This document shows, one piece after another, positions 26,703 to 35,125 of a stretch of DNA of 64,000 nt. The DNA comes from Candidatus Limihabitans stercoravium. Lineage in GTDB: Bacteria; Bacillota; Clostridia; Christensenellales; CAG-314. The position numbers were made by a program, and so were the translations under genes. Within the stretch, counting starts at the first letter, position 1; each line of letters begins with the position of its first letter. Location: contig DVLO01000044.1 in NCBI GenBank assembly GCA_018715495.1, positions 16,363 to 80,362 of the forward strand. The letters are read 5' to 3'. A model generated the notes under the pieces. It worked only from the letters and a program-made list of their open reading frames with translations, did not search any database and was not told the DNA's origin.

Positions 26703-28387
26703 TTCAGCCTCCCTTGAATAAGATAATATTTGTTAGATATATTTTCAGCAACCCCGTTGCCGAACCATTCCTCAACAAAAACGCCCTTTTGCTTACTTAC
26801 TGTCAAGCGTACTGTCTGAACGTCACAACTGCGTTTGATTGTGACATCTCCGTCAACTTCACGAATTGAAATATCACCACGTTGCAAGGCAGGTTGTTGT
26901 TTCAATGCCAGAAGTGAAGTCAATTGTCTTGTAAACTGTACTGTTGACGGGTCATTTAGTTTGTTCCAGTCAAACGTTCTTCTGTTGTCGGGATCGTATC
27001 CGCCTTCCGTCAGTATTTCGTCACCGTAGTAAACGTTGCAACTGCCCGTCATAAACACCATCATTGCCAGCGCCGACAGGTACTTGTCCTTGTTGCACTT
27101 GACCAATGAGTAAAATCTGTCGGTGTCGTGACAGTCAAGCAGGTTGAACATCATGTTGTTTGTGGTATCGGTGTAACGCATGAGCAATCCGTTGAGCTGT
27201 TGGACAAGTTCAACTTCGTCTATTTTTTCATGTACGAAGTAATCCACCATCTGCTTTGTGAATGCGTAATTCATGATGCTGTCAAACTGATCGCCACCAA
27301 GGTAACTTTCGCTGTTGTGCCAGTTTTCCCCTATCATCACAGCGTCAGGCTTGACTTCCTTTACCGCCTTGCGCATCATTCGCCAGAAGTCATGAGAAAC
27401 TTCATCCGACACGTCAAGTCTCCATCCATCAATGTCGTATTGTCTGATCCAGTAGGTTGCAACATCTAAAAGATAGCGTTGAACGTCCTTATTGGAAGTG
27501 TCCAGTTTGGGCATGTAAGGACAACTTGCAAACTGACAGTAGTTGTCACGCTGATTGTTTACCTTGTCGCCATCTATTACAAACCACTTGAAAAACTCCG
27601 ACTTGTCACCCTTTCTCAACACATCCTGAAACTGCACCGACCTGTCGCTGATGTGATTGAACACTGCGTCCAACACAATCTTCATTCCACGTTTGTGACA
27701 ACCTTCTACCAGGCGCTTCAACGCATCATTCCCGCCGAACATTGGGTCAACGGTGTAGTAATCGTAGATGTCGTACTTGTGATTGGAAATTCCGCAAAAC
27801 ACAGGCGTAAGATACAATGCGTTTACATTCAGGCTCTTGATGTAATCCAATTTACTGCAGATTCCGTCAAGATCGCCGCCGTAAAAGGACTTGGGATGTG
27901 GAAGTTCATTCCACTTCGCATTGATGTAACTTTCGTCCTTTTTCGAAGCCTTTAAAAATCTGTCGGGAAAAACCTGATAGAACACTGCATTGTTGAGCCA
28001 ACCGACATTTTCCACTATATCGTTGCGGTTTATATAGGCATACTGGAAACTGTTGAGATAGGCTATGTTGAAATCGTAACTTTCAACAATACCGTACTCA
28101 CAAAAATACCTTACACTGTCGTCGCAAATAATTTCAAATACGTAGGCAAGTCTTGAATCGGCAAGATTCAATACTGTTCCGTAGTAACTGTACACACTGT
28201 CGTCGCAAATGTGATTCAGTTTCTGTCGGAACTGATGTTTGGCAATTTCGTACTTGTTGTTGTACAGAACGCTGACGCTGTCCAGCTGTTCGCCCTTGGC
28301 AAACCTTATACGAAGCACCACCGTCTTGTCATCCAATGCAAAGCAATAGTTACTTTCCGCCCTGTGATATATTGCAGGAATGTTCAT
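26699..28387 (-). CDS. Intracellular GH13 enzyme (neopullulanase/cyclomaltodextrinase type)
   Basis: Hydrolyses alpha-glucosidic bonds in imported maltodextrins or cyclodextrins. It has 562 residues: an N-terminal CBM34-like domain (about 1-120), then the catalytic barrel. All four GH13 regions are visible: DAVFNH (about 240), GWRLDVSDE (about 320, nucleophile Asp), GENWH (about 353, acid/base Glu) and CHDTDR (about 418). No signal peptide, so cytoplasmic. The start at 28387 has AAGGGG upstream; the longer open frame would run into the divergent regulator. First gene of the operon. Among GH13 enzymes the N-domain suggests the cyclomaltodextrinase/neopullulanase group. Confidence 0.9.
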   Translation of the reverse strand: MNIPAIYHRAESNYCFALDDKTVVLRIRFAKGEQLDSVSVLYNNKYEIAKHQFRQKLNHICDDSVYSYYGTVLNLADSRLAYVFEIICDDSVRYFCEYGIVESYDFNIAYLNSFQYAYINRNDIVENVGWLNNAVFYQVFPDRFLKASKKDESYINAKWNELPHPKSFYGGDLDGICSKLDYIKSLNVNALYLTPVFCGISNHKYDIYDYYTVDPMFGGNDALKRLVEGCHKRGMKIVLDAVFNHISDRSVQFQDVLRKGDKSEFFKWFVIDGDKVNNQRDNYCQFASCPYMPKLDTSNKDVQRYLLDVATYWIRQYDIDGWRLDVSDEVSHDFWRMMRKAVKEVKPDAVMIGENWHNSESYLGGDQFDSIMNYAFTKQMVDYFVHEKIDEVELVQQLNGLLMRYTDTTNNMMFNLLDCHDTDRFYSLVKCNKDKYLSALAMMVFMTGSCNVYYGDEILTEGGYDPDNRRTFDWNKLNDPSTVQFTRQLTSLLALKQQPALQRGDISIREVDGDVTIKRSCDVQTVRLTVSKQKGVFVEEWFGNGVAENISNKYYLIQGRLK

Positions 28388-28409
28388 TTTCTTACCCCTT
28401 TTTACTTTC

Positions 28410-28441
28410 TTGACAAATAAAATACACAATATTATAATTGT
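28410..28441 (+). promoter_or_regulatory. Consensus promoter of the LacI gene with overlapping palindrome
   Basis: TTGACA (28410-28415), 17-bp spacer, TATAAT (28433-28438), both hexamers perfect. The RNA should start 2-3 bases before the regulator's ATG. A palindrome ACAATATTATAATTGT (28426-28441) covers the -10 box and could be an autoregulatory operator. The divergent GH13 operon starts in the same 60-bp gap, but no clear promoter for it was found. Confidence 0.65.
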
Positions 28442-28447
28442 TACATC

Positions 28448-29251
28448 ATGAAAAACAAAGTTACGCTGCGTGACATCGCACGTGAAGCAAATGTGTCCGT
28501 TGCAACTGTCAGTTACGTACTGAACAACCGCAACGACCAGAGCATCAGCGAAGCCACACGCAAAAAAATCCTTCAAATAGTCAACCTGTACAACTACAAG
28601 TTGAATTTTTCCGCCAAAAGCATTGCCAGCGGCAAGACAAACATCATTGCGCTGTGTCTTGGAAACCACAGTTTCGCCCTGCACAAGGCCGAACACATGC
28701 TTGTTGTCGAACGTCTGTCACGTTTCTTGCACAAGCAGGGATACAACCTGAGCATCGTTTACGGCGAAGATGTTTCACGTCTTGATTGGTGTGACGCAAT
28801 AATCTGCTGCGATACCGATTCGGTGTTTTTCACCAACATAGCGGAAGCCAACTTCTGTCCGCTTTTGGCATTCAATACCCGTTCGGAAAACCAGATGCTG
28901 TTCTACCAGGTAAATACCGACTACGCAAATGTCAAGAAGATTGCCGATGAAATAAACGGCGAAAAACCTTACACTGTAGTAAGTTATCCTGTAAACAGTA
29001 CTTTGTTGAAAGATATCATCACGGAAACCTTCCCTGATGTTGTGTTTGCCGACAGTTACCAATGTCTTGACAAACTGGCAAACAAAAACCTTGTTGTCCT
29101 TGGCGAAACGCTTGGTGAATATTGCAAGCGCTTTGCGAAAGACATCCTTGTTATCGACACATGCAGCAGTGACAAGATTGCCAAACTTTTTGAGTGTTTC
29201 AACTTTGCGATTGAACGCAAGGAGGGAGCCCCTCACGACATACGTATCTGA
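28448..29251 (+). CDS. LacI-family transcriptional regulator (short effector domain)
   Basis: Probable sugar-responsive regulator of the divergent maltodextrin operon. The N-terminal helix-turn-helix is typical: VTLRDIAREANVSVATVSYVLN, followed by the hinge AKSIASGKTNIIAL. The whole protein is 267 residues against about 330-340 for the family, so the effector-binding domain is shortened or diverged, and ligand binding is uncertain. No ribosome site precedes the ATG, and the promoter predicts a leaderless message. A terminator follows. Confidence 0.88.
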   Translation: MKNKVTLRDIAREANVSVATVSYVLNNRNDQSISEATRKKILQIVNLYNYKLNFSAKSIASGKTNIIALCLGNHSFALHKAEHMLVVERLSRFLHKQGYNLSIVYGEDVSRLDWCDAIICCDTDSVFFTNIAEANFCPLLAFNTRSENQMLFYQVNTDYANVKKIADEINGEKPYTVVSYPVNSTLLKDIITETFPDVVFADSYQCLDKLANKNLVVLGETLGEYCKRFAKDILVIDTCSSDKIAKLFECFNFAIERKEGAPHDIRI

Positions 29252-29286
29252 TATATTTAAATTTAAAAAGTACTTTCCCCTACCCG

Positions 29287-29313
29287 CTCCGCCACGATTG
29301 TGGCGGAGTTTTT
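29287..29313 (+). terminator. Terminator after the LacI gene
   Basis: A perfect 9-bp GC-rich stem (29287-29295 with 29300-29308) and five T. Confidence 0.85.
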
Positions 29314-29334
29314 CAGGTAAGGGTAAATCAATTG

Positions 29335-31065
29335 TTATGCAGCCGTAATAGTAAGCACGGGTGTCTCGCCGCTCATGTCAAGCACAAGAGTATATGTACC
29401 CGTTACTGTGCAGGCAATGTTGCTCTGAGAAAGGTCAAATCCCTCGGGCGTTCCCGAAACATTGGACGAGCCTACCCAACCGCGTTGGTTGCCGGAATCG
29501 TTGCCCATGCAGATTCTGAGACCGAACTGATCGCCTTCGGTAAATTCCTTGGTGATGGTATAAGTCAGCGCGTCGGCGTCGTAAGTCATCTTCCATTCGG
29601 CGTCGACTGCCCAACCCGCGCCGGTCATTGTGCCGTAAACATACACGTCGTCCGGAATGTTGAGGTCTTCAACCGAAATCATCTTGGAAAGACTGTTGAA
29701 AGTTATCTTGTAATCGCTTGTCTTTAAAATCTTGATGTTGTTGTTGGATGCGCTTACCGCACTGAAATTGTCACCGCCGTTCAACAGATTAAAGTAATTG
29801 TAACTACCCAGACCATTGTACGTATCCGTTCCCCATTCGCCTCTTTCCGTAGAGCCTTCCTTGAACGCCTGAATTACAAATTCTTTGTCTGCCGTCAGGT
29901 GGATACTGTCAATTGTGTAGATGTGCGGATTGGTTTCGTCCTGAACGAATTTGTACTGTTCATTGAAACAGTAGCCTTCCCAGTCCTTTACTCCGTCGGC
30001 AAATGTACCGTCGATATAGTAATCGGTGGGTTCGGGTACATATTCGGTATCTACAGTTACGTTAAGTTTCGCCGTTTCTTCGGTGTAAGTGAATGTGTAC
30101 ATTCCCGCTTGCTTCGTGATCATGTTGCCACCGCTGTCTTCAAGCAGTTCCTTTGACGCGTCGTCAAGGTTTACGTACTTGATGTACGTCTTGCCCGCTG
30201 TCGTAACGCCATCTTCGGTAACTACCGTCGCAAACATAAAGGAATCTCCTTCCAACATGTACATCGACAGTGTGTAAATACCTTCTTCACCCTCTTTGAG
30301 AGTTGTTCCCGAGTATATAAAGTCTTTCCAGTCGGTGACTTTTTCGCCCTTTATATAAAAGGTGGTAACCGCTCCTTGCGGTTCTTCCTCGCCGCCGCCC
30401 ACTACATCGCCGTTGCGCACAACGGTTACAGAGTTATTGGCGTTGACGGGATCGGTAGTAACGGTAAACGTATAATTGCCCGCCATTGAACAAATTGCAT
30501 TCTTGGGAGCATCGCCGAGACCGCTTCCTGCCTCTATATACTCACCGGGATTTGCAATCGCGTCAAATCCGACGTTTACACCGTCGGCATTGTTGTAATC
30601 GAGCACTCCGTCGGAATTCAGAACGGTAAACTTGAATTCGTCCCCCAGATTGACGTCGATGGTAACTTCAAATACGTTGCCTTCGCCGCTTTTCTTGGTA
30701 AGTCTCACTGCGTCTTCAGGCGTCCAGCCTATTCCCGAACCGACCATTACCCAGTTGCGCTCATCGTTGTAACCCTCCAGCTTCCAACGTGCGTAGGCAG
30801 ACGCATCTTCCGTCATTACTGCTGTAAAATCGAATTCCTTGGCATTAGTAGGTGTTACAAACCAACCCACAAATTCGTAACCCGGCTTATCGGGATTGGA
30901 AGGTTTTGTAGGAGCCTTTCCTTCCTCTACTGTGATGGTATCCAATACGGTTGTACCGTCATCGTCGTACAATGTCAATGTGTAAGTAGCAGGATTACAT
31001 GCCACCAATGTCAACGACAAAGCAATACACATCACAAGCACTACCGCCAAAAATATACGCTTCAT
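29335..31065 (-). CDS. Surface lipoprotein with InlB-type repeat and carbohydrate-binding-like modules
   Basis: 576 residues. Lipoprotein signal with lipobox LVAC (C23). Residues about 28-95 form one InlB B-repeat/Listeria-Bacteroides repeat (GYEFVGWFVTP, then YARW). The rest consists of several beta-rich modules of about 100 residues, e.g. DYYIDGTFADGVKDW and VYVYGTMTGAGW, reminiscent of SusE/SusF-type starch-binding modules. A role in holding starch or dextrins at the cell surface is inferred from these modules and from the maltodextrin operon 0.6 kb away. AAGGAGG precedes the ATG. It has its own promoter with a palindrome in the operator position. Confidence 0.75.
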   Translation of the reverse strand: MKRIFLAVVLVMCIALSLTLVACNPATYTLTLYDDDGTTVLDTITVEEGKAPTKPSNPDKPGYEFVGWFVTPTNAKEFDFTAVMTEDASAYARWKLEGYNDERNWVMVGSGIGWTPEDAVRLTKKSGEGNVFEVTIDVNLGDEFKFTVLNSDGVLDYNNADGVNVGFDAIANPGEYIEAGSGLGDAPKNAICSMAGNYTFTVTTDPVNANNSVTVVRNGDVVGGGEEEPQGAVTTFYIKGEKVTDWKDFIYSGTTLKEGEEGIYTLSMYMLEGDSFMFATVVTEDGVTTAGKTYIKYVNLDDASKELLEDSGGNMITKQAGMYTFTYTEETAKLNVTVDTEYVPEPTDYYIDGTFADGVKDWEGYCFNEQYKFVQDETNPHIYTIDSIHLTADKEFVIQAFKEGSTERGEWGTDTYNGLGSYNYFNLLNGGDNFSAVSASNNNIKILKTSDYKITFNSLSKMISVEDLNIPDDVYVYGTMTGAGWAVDAEWKMTYDADALTYTITKEFTEGDQFGLRICMGNDSGNQRGWVGSSNVSGTPEGFDLSQSNIACTVTGTYTLVLDMSGETPVLTITAA

Positions 31066-31087
31066 AAGTTCCTCCTTGAAATTATTT

Positions 31088-31104
31088 ACGGTTTACTTAA
31101 CCGT
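31088..31104 (-). promoter_or_regulatory. Candidate operator of the starch-locus lipoprotein gene
   Basis: A perfect inverted repeat ACGGTT-5-AACCGT lies just downstream of the predicted RNA start, a place where a repressor would block transcription. The nearby LacI protein is the obvious candidate; this is inference. Confidence 0.45.
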
Positions 31105-31115
31105 TAAGTAACTTC

Positions 31116-31144
31116 AGTTTAGTATCACATTTTGCCAAAGTCAA
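31116..31144 (-). promoter_or_regulatory. Promoter of the starch-locus lipoprotein gene
   Basis: On the minus strand: TTGACT (31139-31144), 17-bp spacer, TAAACT (31116-31121). Confidence 0.6.
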
Positions 31145-31340
31145 TACCATATGGAAATAATTAAAAAATAACATTTTTGTTCATTTAATTGACAAGTCCC
31201 GATCAGATTGTACAACAAAGTGCCTAAGACTTCAATATCCCAATCGTGCAAAATAGATGAGCTAATGTATTGCGATGCAATATTTAAGGCATTTTAAAGT
31301 TACACAAACAGATTATAAAGAATGCTTCAGATTTTGGGTA
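31145..31340. other. Intergenic stretch without recognised features
   Basis: AT-rich gap between two divergent promoters. I see no gene, RNA fold or repeat here. Confidence 0.5.
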
Positions 31341-31369
31341 TTGAAATACTTGGTGTCTTGTGCTACAAT
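31341..31369 (+). promoter_or_regulatory. Promoter of the FNT channel gene
   Basis: TTGAAA (31341-31346), 17-bp spacer, extended -10 TGC-TACAAT (31364-31369). Confidence 0.7.
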
Positions 31370-31400
31370 TTCATTGCACAAAACAAAAGGAAGTGACACC

Positions 31401-32219
31401 ATGAACACACCTAAAATCATTGCGGAAAAATATCTTGATGTGGCGCAAAACAAGATGAAAACTCCTTGGTACAAGACGCTGATGCTTGCTGTTATGGCAG
31501 GAATGTTCATTGCCGTAGGATCAGTTGCCGCTACCATTGCGTCACGTTCTTTCGAAGGCGCAACGGCAAATATCGTCAAGGGCGCAATCTTTCCTGTAGG
31601 ACTTGCAATGGTAATTGTCGCAGGTAGCGAACTGTTTACAGGTAACTGTCTGTTGATCATGCCACTACTACAACGTTGTATTTCATTAAAGGGAATGGCG
31701 AAAAACCTTGCCATTGTTTATGTCGGAAACTTCATCGGTTCGATAATTATCGCACTCATTGCCACGTACAGTCACGCATTCCAGATTGCCGACCTTGCGC
31801 CAAAAATTGTGGATATTGCCGAACAGAAAGCAACGCTCGATTTCGGACAAGCACTTTTACTGGGAATAATGTGTAACATCTTTGTCAGCATTGCCGTGTG
31901 GATGTCCATGTCCTCCAACAGCGCATCGGGTAAGATTGTTGCATTGTATCTGCCCATCATGGCGTTTATAATCTGCGGATTTGAACACAGCGTGGCAAAC
32001 ATGTACTACCTGACAAGCGGATTGCTGAGCAGCGCAGTATTCAACATTTCCGCCGAAGGGCTGACCGTTTCCAACTGCATTTTCAACAACTTGATACCCG
32101 TAACTCTTGGCAACATGATAGGCGGTATGGTTTGCGTAGGACTGCCCTACTGGTTCATTTACCTGCATCAGGAAAAGTCCCACTGCACTGCCGAAACCCA
32201 GGAAAATGAAAAAAAGTAA
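31401..32219 (+). CDS. Formate/nitrite transporter family channel
   Basis: Pentameric anion channel of the FocA/NirC family, 272 residues with six membrane segments. Typical features are the N-terminal amphipathic stretch, GSELFTGNCLLIM and GIMCNIFVSIAVWMS, and FEHSVANMYY near the central pore. GGAAG precedes the ATG at 31401; an earlier in-frame start overlaps the promoter and is rejected. In a fermenter, formate export or uptake is likely, but no pfl genes are adjacent and nitrite or hydrosulfide cannot be excluded. Confidence 0.92.
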   Translation: MNTPKIIAEKYLDVAQNKMKTPWYKTLMLAVMAGMFIAVGSVAATIASRSFEGATANIVKGAIFPVGLAMVIVAGSELFTGNCLLIMPLLQRCISLKGMAKNLAIVYVGNFIGSIIIALIATYSHAFQIADLAPKIVDIAEQKATLDFGQALLLGIMCNIFVSIAVWMSMSSNSASGKIVALYLPIMAFIICGFEHSVANMYYLTSGLLSSAVFNISAEGLTVSNCIFNNLIPVTLGNMIGGMVCVGLPYWFIYLHQEKSHCTAETQENEKK

Positions 32220-32228
32220 AGAAATCAG

Positions 32229-32257
32229 TTGACAACTTGTTGTTTTTTTGATTTAAT
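32229..32257 (+). promoter_or_regulatory. Promoter of the amino-acid ABC operon leader
   Basis: TTGACA (32229-32234), 17-bp spacer, TTTAAT (32252-32257). The RNA would begin near 32264, giving a leader of about 300 nt. Confidence 0.65.
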
Positions 32258-32286
32258 TGTAACAACTTTTCAAAAAAAGAGGATTT

Positions 32287-32346
32287 ATGACAATGACCAT
32301 GTATTTCAATATTCGACGTCGCAACAATAGACAGTGTGAAAATTAG
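32287..32346 (+). CDS. Arginine-rich leader peptide (candidate attenuator peptide)
   Basis: A 19-codon frame, MTMTMYFNIRRRNNRQCEN, has AGAGGA just upstream. It contains three consecutive arginine codons (CGA CGT CGC at 32314-32322) and a fourth (AGA at 32329). It lies between the promoter and two terminator-like hairpins ahead of a polar amino-acid ABC operon. This is the layout of ribosome-mediated attenuation, in which stalling at scarce-amino-acid codons selects an antiterminator. Translation is inferred, not shown. Confidence 0.5.
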   Translation: MTMTMYFNIRRRNNRQCEN

Positions 32347-32405
32347 GAAACGAATTTCCCGATTGCCTTTTGTTGTGTAAAGATTTTAGAAATACATTAC
32401 CAAAT

Positions 32406-32433
32406 GCACCGAGAACTTCGTCGGTGCTTTTTT
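32406..32433 (+). terminator. Leader hairpin 1 (terminator-like)
   Basis: Stem GCACCGA/TCGGTGC (32406-32412 with 32421-32427) followed by six T. The arm TCGGTGC could also pair with an identical GCACCGA at 32472-32478, in the loop of hairpin 2. Confidence 0.7.
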
Positions 32434-32460
32434 ATTGTTATAGGCGTAACCCGCATTACG

Positions 32461-32496
32461 AGGCAATATCCGCACCGACGGATGTTGCCTTTTTTG
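32461..32496 (+). terminator. Leader hairpin 2 (terminator-like, with a competing partner)
   Basis: A 12-bp stem with one G-U pair (32461-32472 with 32479-32490) and a T run. Its left arm AGGCAAT (32461-32467) is also complementary to ATTGCCT at 32362-32368, which would release the terminator. The start codon of the binding-protein gene is 64 bp beyond. Confidence 0.75.
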
Positions 32497-32559
32497 TGGG
32501 CAAAAACATCGCAAGATGACAAGATATACAAACCATCGAAATATAAAAGGAGATTTACC

Positions 32560-33348
32560 ATGAAAAAAATTGTAATGCTTACCATTGTAGCTATACTGTG
32601 TCTCACAAGCGTATTTGCTTTTACAGCTTGCGCACCCAAGGGAAACGTTTTGTACGTTGCAACCAATGCGGAATTCGCACCATTCGAATACGTTGACAAA
32701 GACGGAGAACTCATCGGCATTGACATTGAACTTGCCTACTCAATCGGTGAAATCATGGGTTACGAAGTAGTAGTAAGCGACATGCCCTTCACGTCGGTAC
32801 TTACCGCACTTGAAACAGGGGCTGCCAACATTGCAATGGCAGGACTTACAATCAGCGAAGAACGTCTTGAAAAGGTAGACTTCTGCACCCCCTACTTCAC
32901 TGCAAACCAAGTTGTAATTGCTAAAAACGGTTCGGAAATCGCCAACGCTACCACCACCGAAGAACTGTTGACGTTGCTTGAAAACAAGAAGATCGGTTTC
33001 CAATCAGGCACTGTTGCGGAATACTTCGTAGAAGGTGACGAAGGCTGGGGATTTGAAGGAATTGCAGGAGCGGAAGCATTGGGATACAACAGCGGATCTC
33101 TTGCAGTACAAGCATTGTTGTCAGGTGGACTTGATTGCGTCATCATCGACTTGATTCCTGCACAAAGATTGGTAGAAGGTCACACCGAACTGACAGTATT
33201 GAGCGAAATGCCCTTGACTCAAGAAGAATACGCATTCGCAATTCAAAAGGGTGACACAGCATTGCAGACTGCCGTAAACAACGCTTTGCAACAACTGATG
33301 GACGACGGCACATTCGACGAAATTGTAGACAAGTACTACGGTGAATAA
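32560..33348 (+). CDS. Polar amino-acid ABC transporter binding lipoprotein
   Basis: Family 3 solute-binding protein, 262 residues. Lipobox FTAC (C24). Typical motifs: TNAEFAPFEYVDKDGELIGIDIELAYSIGE, then AGLTISEERLEKVDFCTPYF and the C-terminal DGTFDEIVDKYYGE, each only partly quoted from the family pattern. AAAGGAG precedes the ATG. First structural gene of the binding protein-permease-ATPase operon. The arginine-rich leader peptide suggests arginine or another basic amino acid as substrate; residues alone do not decide. Confidence 0.92.
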   Translation: MKKIVMLTIVAILCLTSVFAFTACAPKGNVLYVATNAEFAPFEYVDKDGELIGIDIELAYSIGEIMGYEVVVSDMPFTSVLTALETGAANIAMAGLTISEERLEKVDFCTPYFTANQVVIAKNGSEIANATTTEELLTLLENKKIGFQSGTVAEYFVEGDEGWGFEGIAGAEALGYNSGSLAVQALLSGGLDCVIIDLIPAQRLVEGHTELTVLSEMPLTQEEYAFAIQKGDTALQTAVNNALQQLMDDGTFDEIVDKYYGE

Positions 33349-33378
33349 TAAAGATAACTGGTTTTAAAGGGTGAAGAA

Positions 33379-34051
33379 ATGAATTTTTGGCAAGAAATTT
33401 CCGCAGTGTTAGAATACCACACCTTGATTTTCAAGGGATTGGGTGCTACACTGCTCATTACGGTGGGAGCGTTTCTCATCGGTCAGGTACTTGGTGTGGT
33501 TACTGCCACAATCAAGGTTGCACGCAACAACAACAGAAATGTGTTCCTAAAGATACTCAACGCATTGGCGTCCGCTTACGTTACGGTAATACGTGGCACT
33601 CCCGTAGTAGTACAGTTGTTGTTGATGTACTTTGTAATACTGGGCGCAAGTCCGTTCCTCAATCCGCTCATTGTGGCAATCGCCGTATTTGGTATCAACA
33701 GCGGAGCGTATGTAGCGGAAACAATGAGAGGCGGTATTCTTTCGGTAGACAAGGGACAAATGGAAGCGGGCAGATCGCTGGGACTCAGTTTTCCCAAGAC
33801 AATGGTAAAGGTTGTTGTTCCGCAAGCGACCAAGAACTCACTGCCTGCACTGTTCAACGAATTGATTGCACTGTTGAAAGAAACTTCCGTTGCAGGATAC
33901 ATCACGGTAGTTGACCTGACACGTGCATTCGAAAAAATCAGCAACAACGAAACAAGCGCAATTGTACCCTACATCATGCTTGCGGTAATCTACCTTGTAA
34001 TTGTAGGAATACTGACGCTCATCATACGTCAGATAGAAAAGAGGTTACAAA

Positions 34052-34065
<14 letters not shown>
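33379..34065 (+). CDS. Polar amino-acid ABC transporter permease
   Basis: Membrane subunit of the His/Glu/Gln/Arg/opine permease family, 228 residues with about five membrane segments. The family's start (GLGATLLITVGAFLIGQVLG) and the coupling loop (EAGRSLGLSFPKTMVKVVVP) are clear. It follows the binding-protein gene by 30 bp and overlaps the ATPase gene by 14 bp. Confidence 0.95.
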
Positions 34066-34870
<805 letters not shown>

Positions 34871-34887
34871 AACAATCTGATCATACC

Positions 34888-34919
34888 AACGGTGACGTTA
34901 CAATGTCACCGTTTTTTTT
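34888..34919 (+). terminator. Terminator of the amino-acid ABC operon
   Basis: A 9-bp stem (34888-34896 with 34905-34913) and a T run. Confidence 0.85.
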
Positions 34920-35065
34920 ATTAAAAACATCTTTAAAAACTAAAACCAGAAAATGAACTGCGTTCCAATACAAAATTTCGTATAAGCAAAATTTAAATAG
35001 GTGGTGAGAACTGGATACATATTGTTCAGTATGGTAAAGAGTAGGTAAAATTTATGTAAAGTTTA

Positions 35066-35094
35066 TTGCTTTTACAAGATATATATGCTATGGT
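35066..35094 (+). promoter_or_regulatory. Promoter of the permuted carboxypeptidase lipoprotein gene
   Basis: TTGCTT (35066-35071), 17-bp spacer, extended -10 TGC-TATGGT (35089-35094). Confidence 0.55.
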
Positions 35095-35125
35095 CCAATT
35101 AAACAATATGTAGGAGGTTCCTGAC

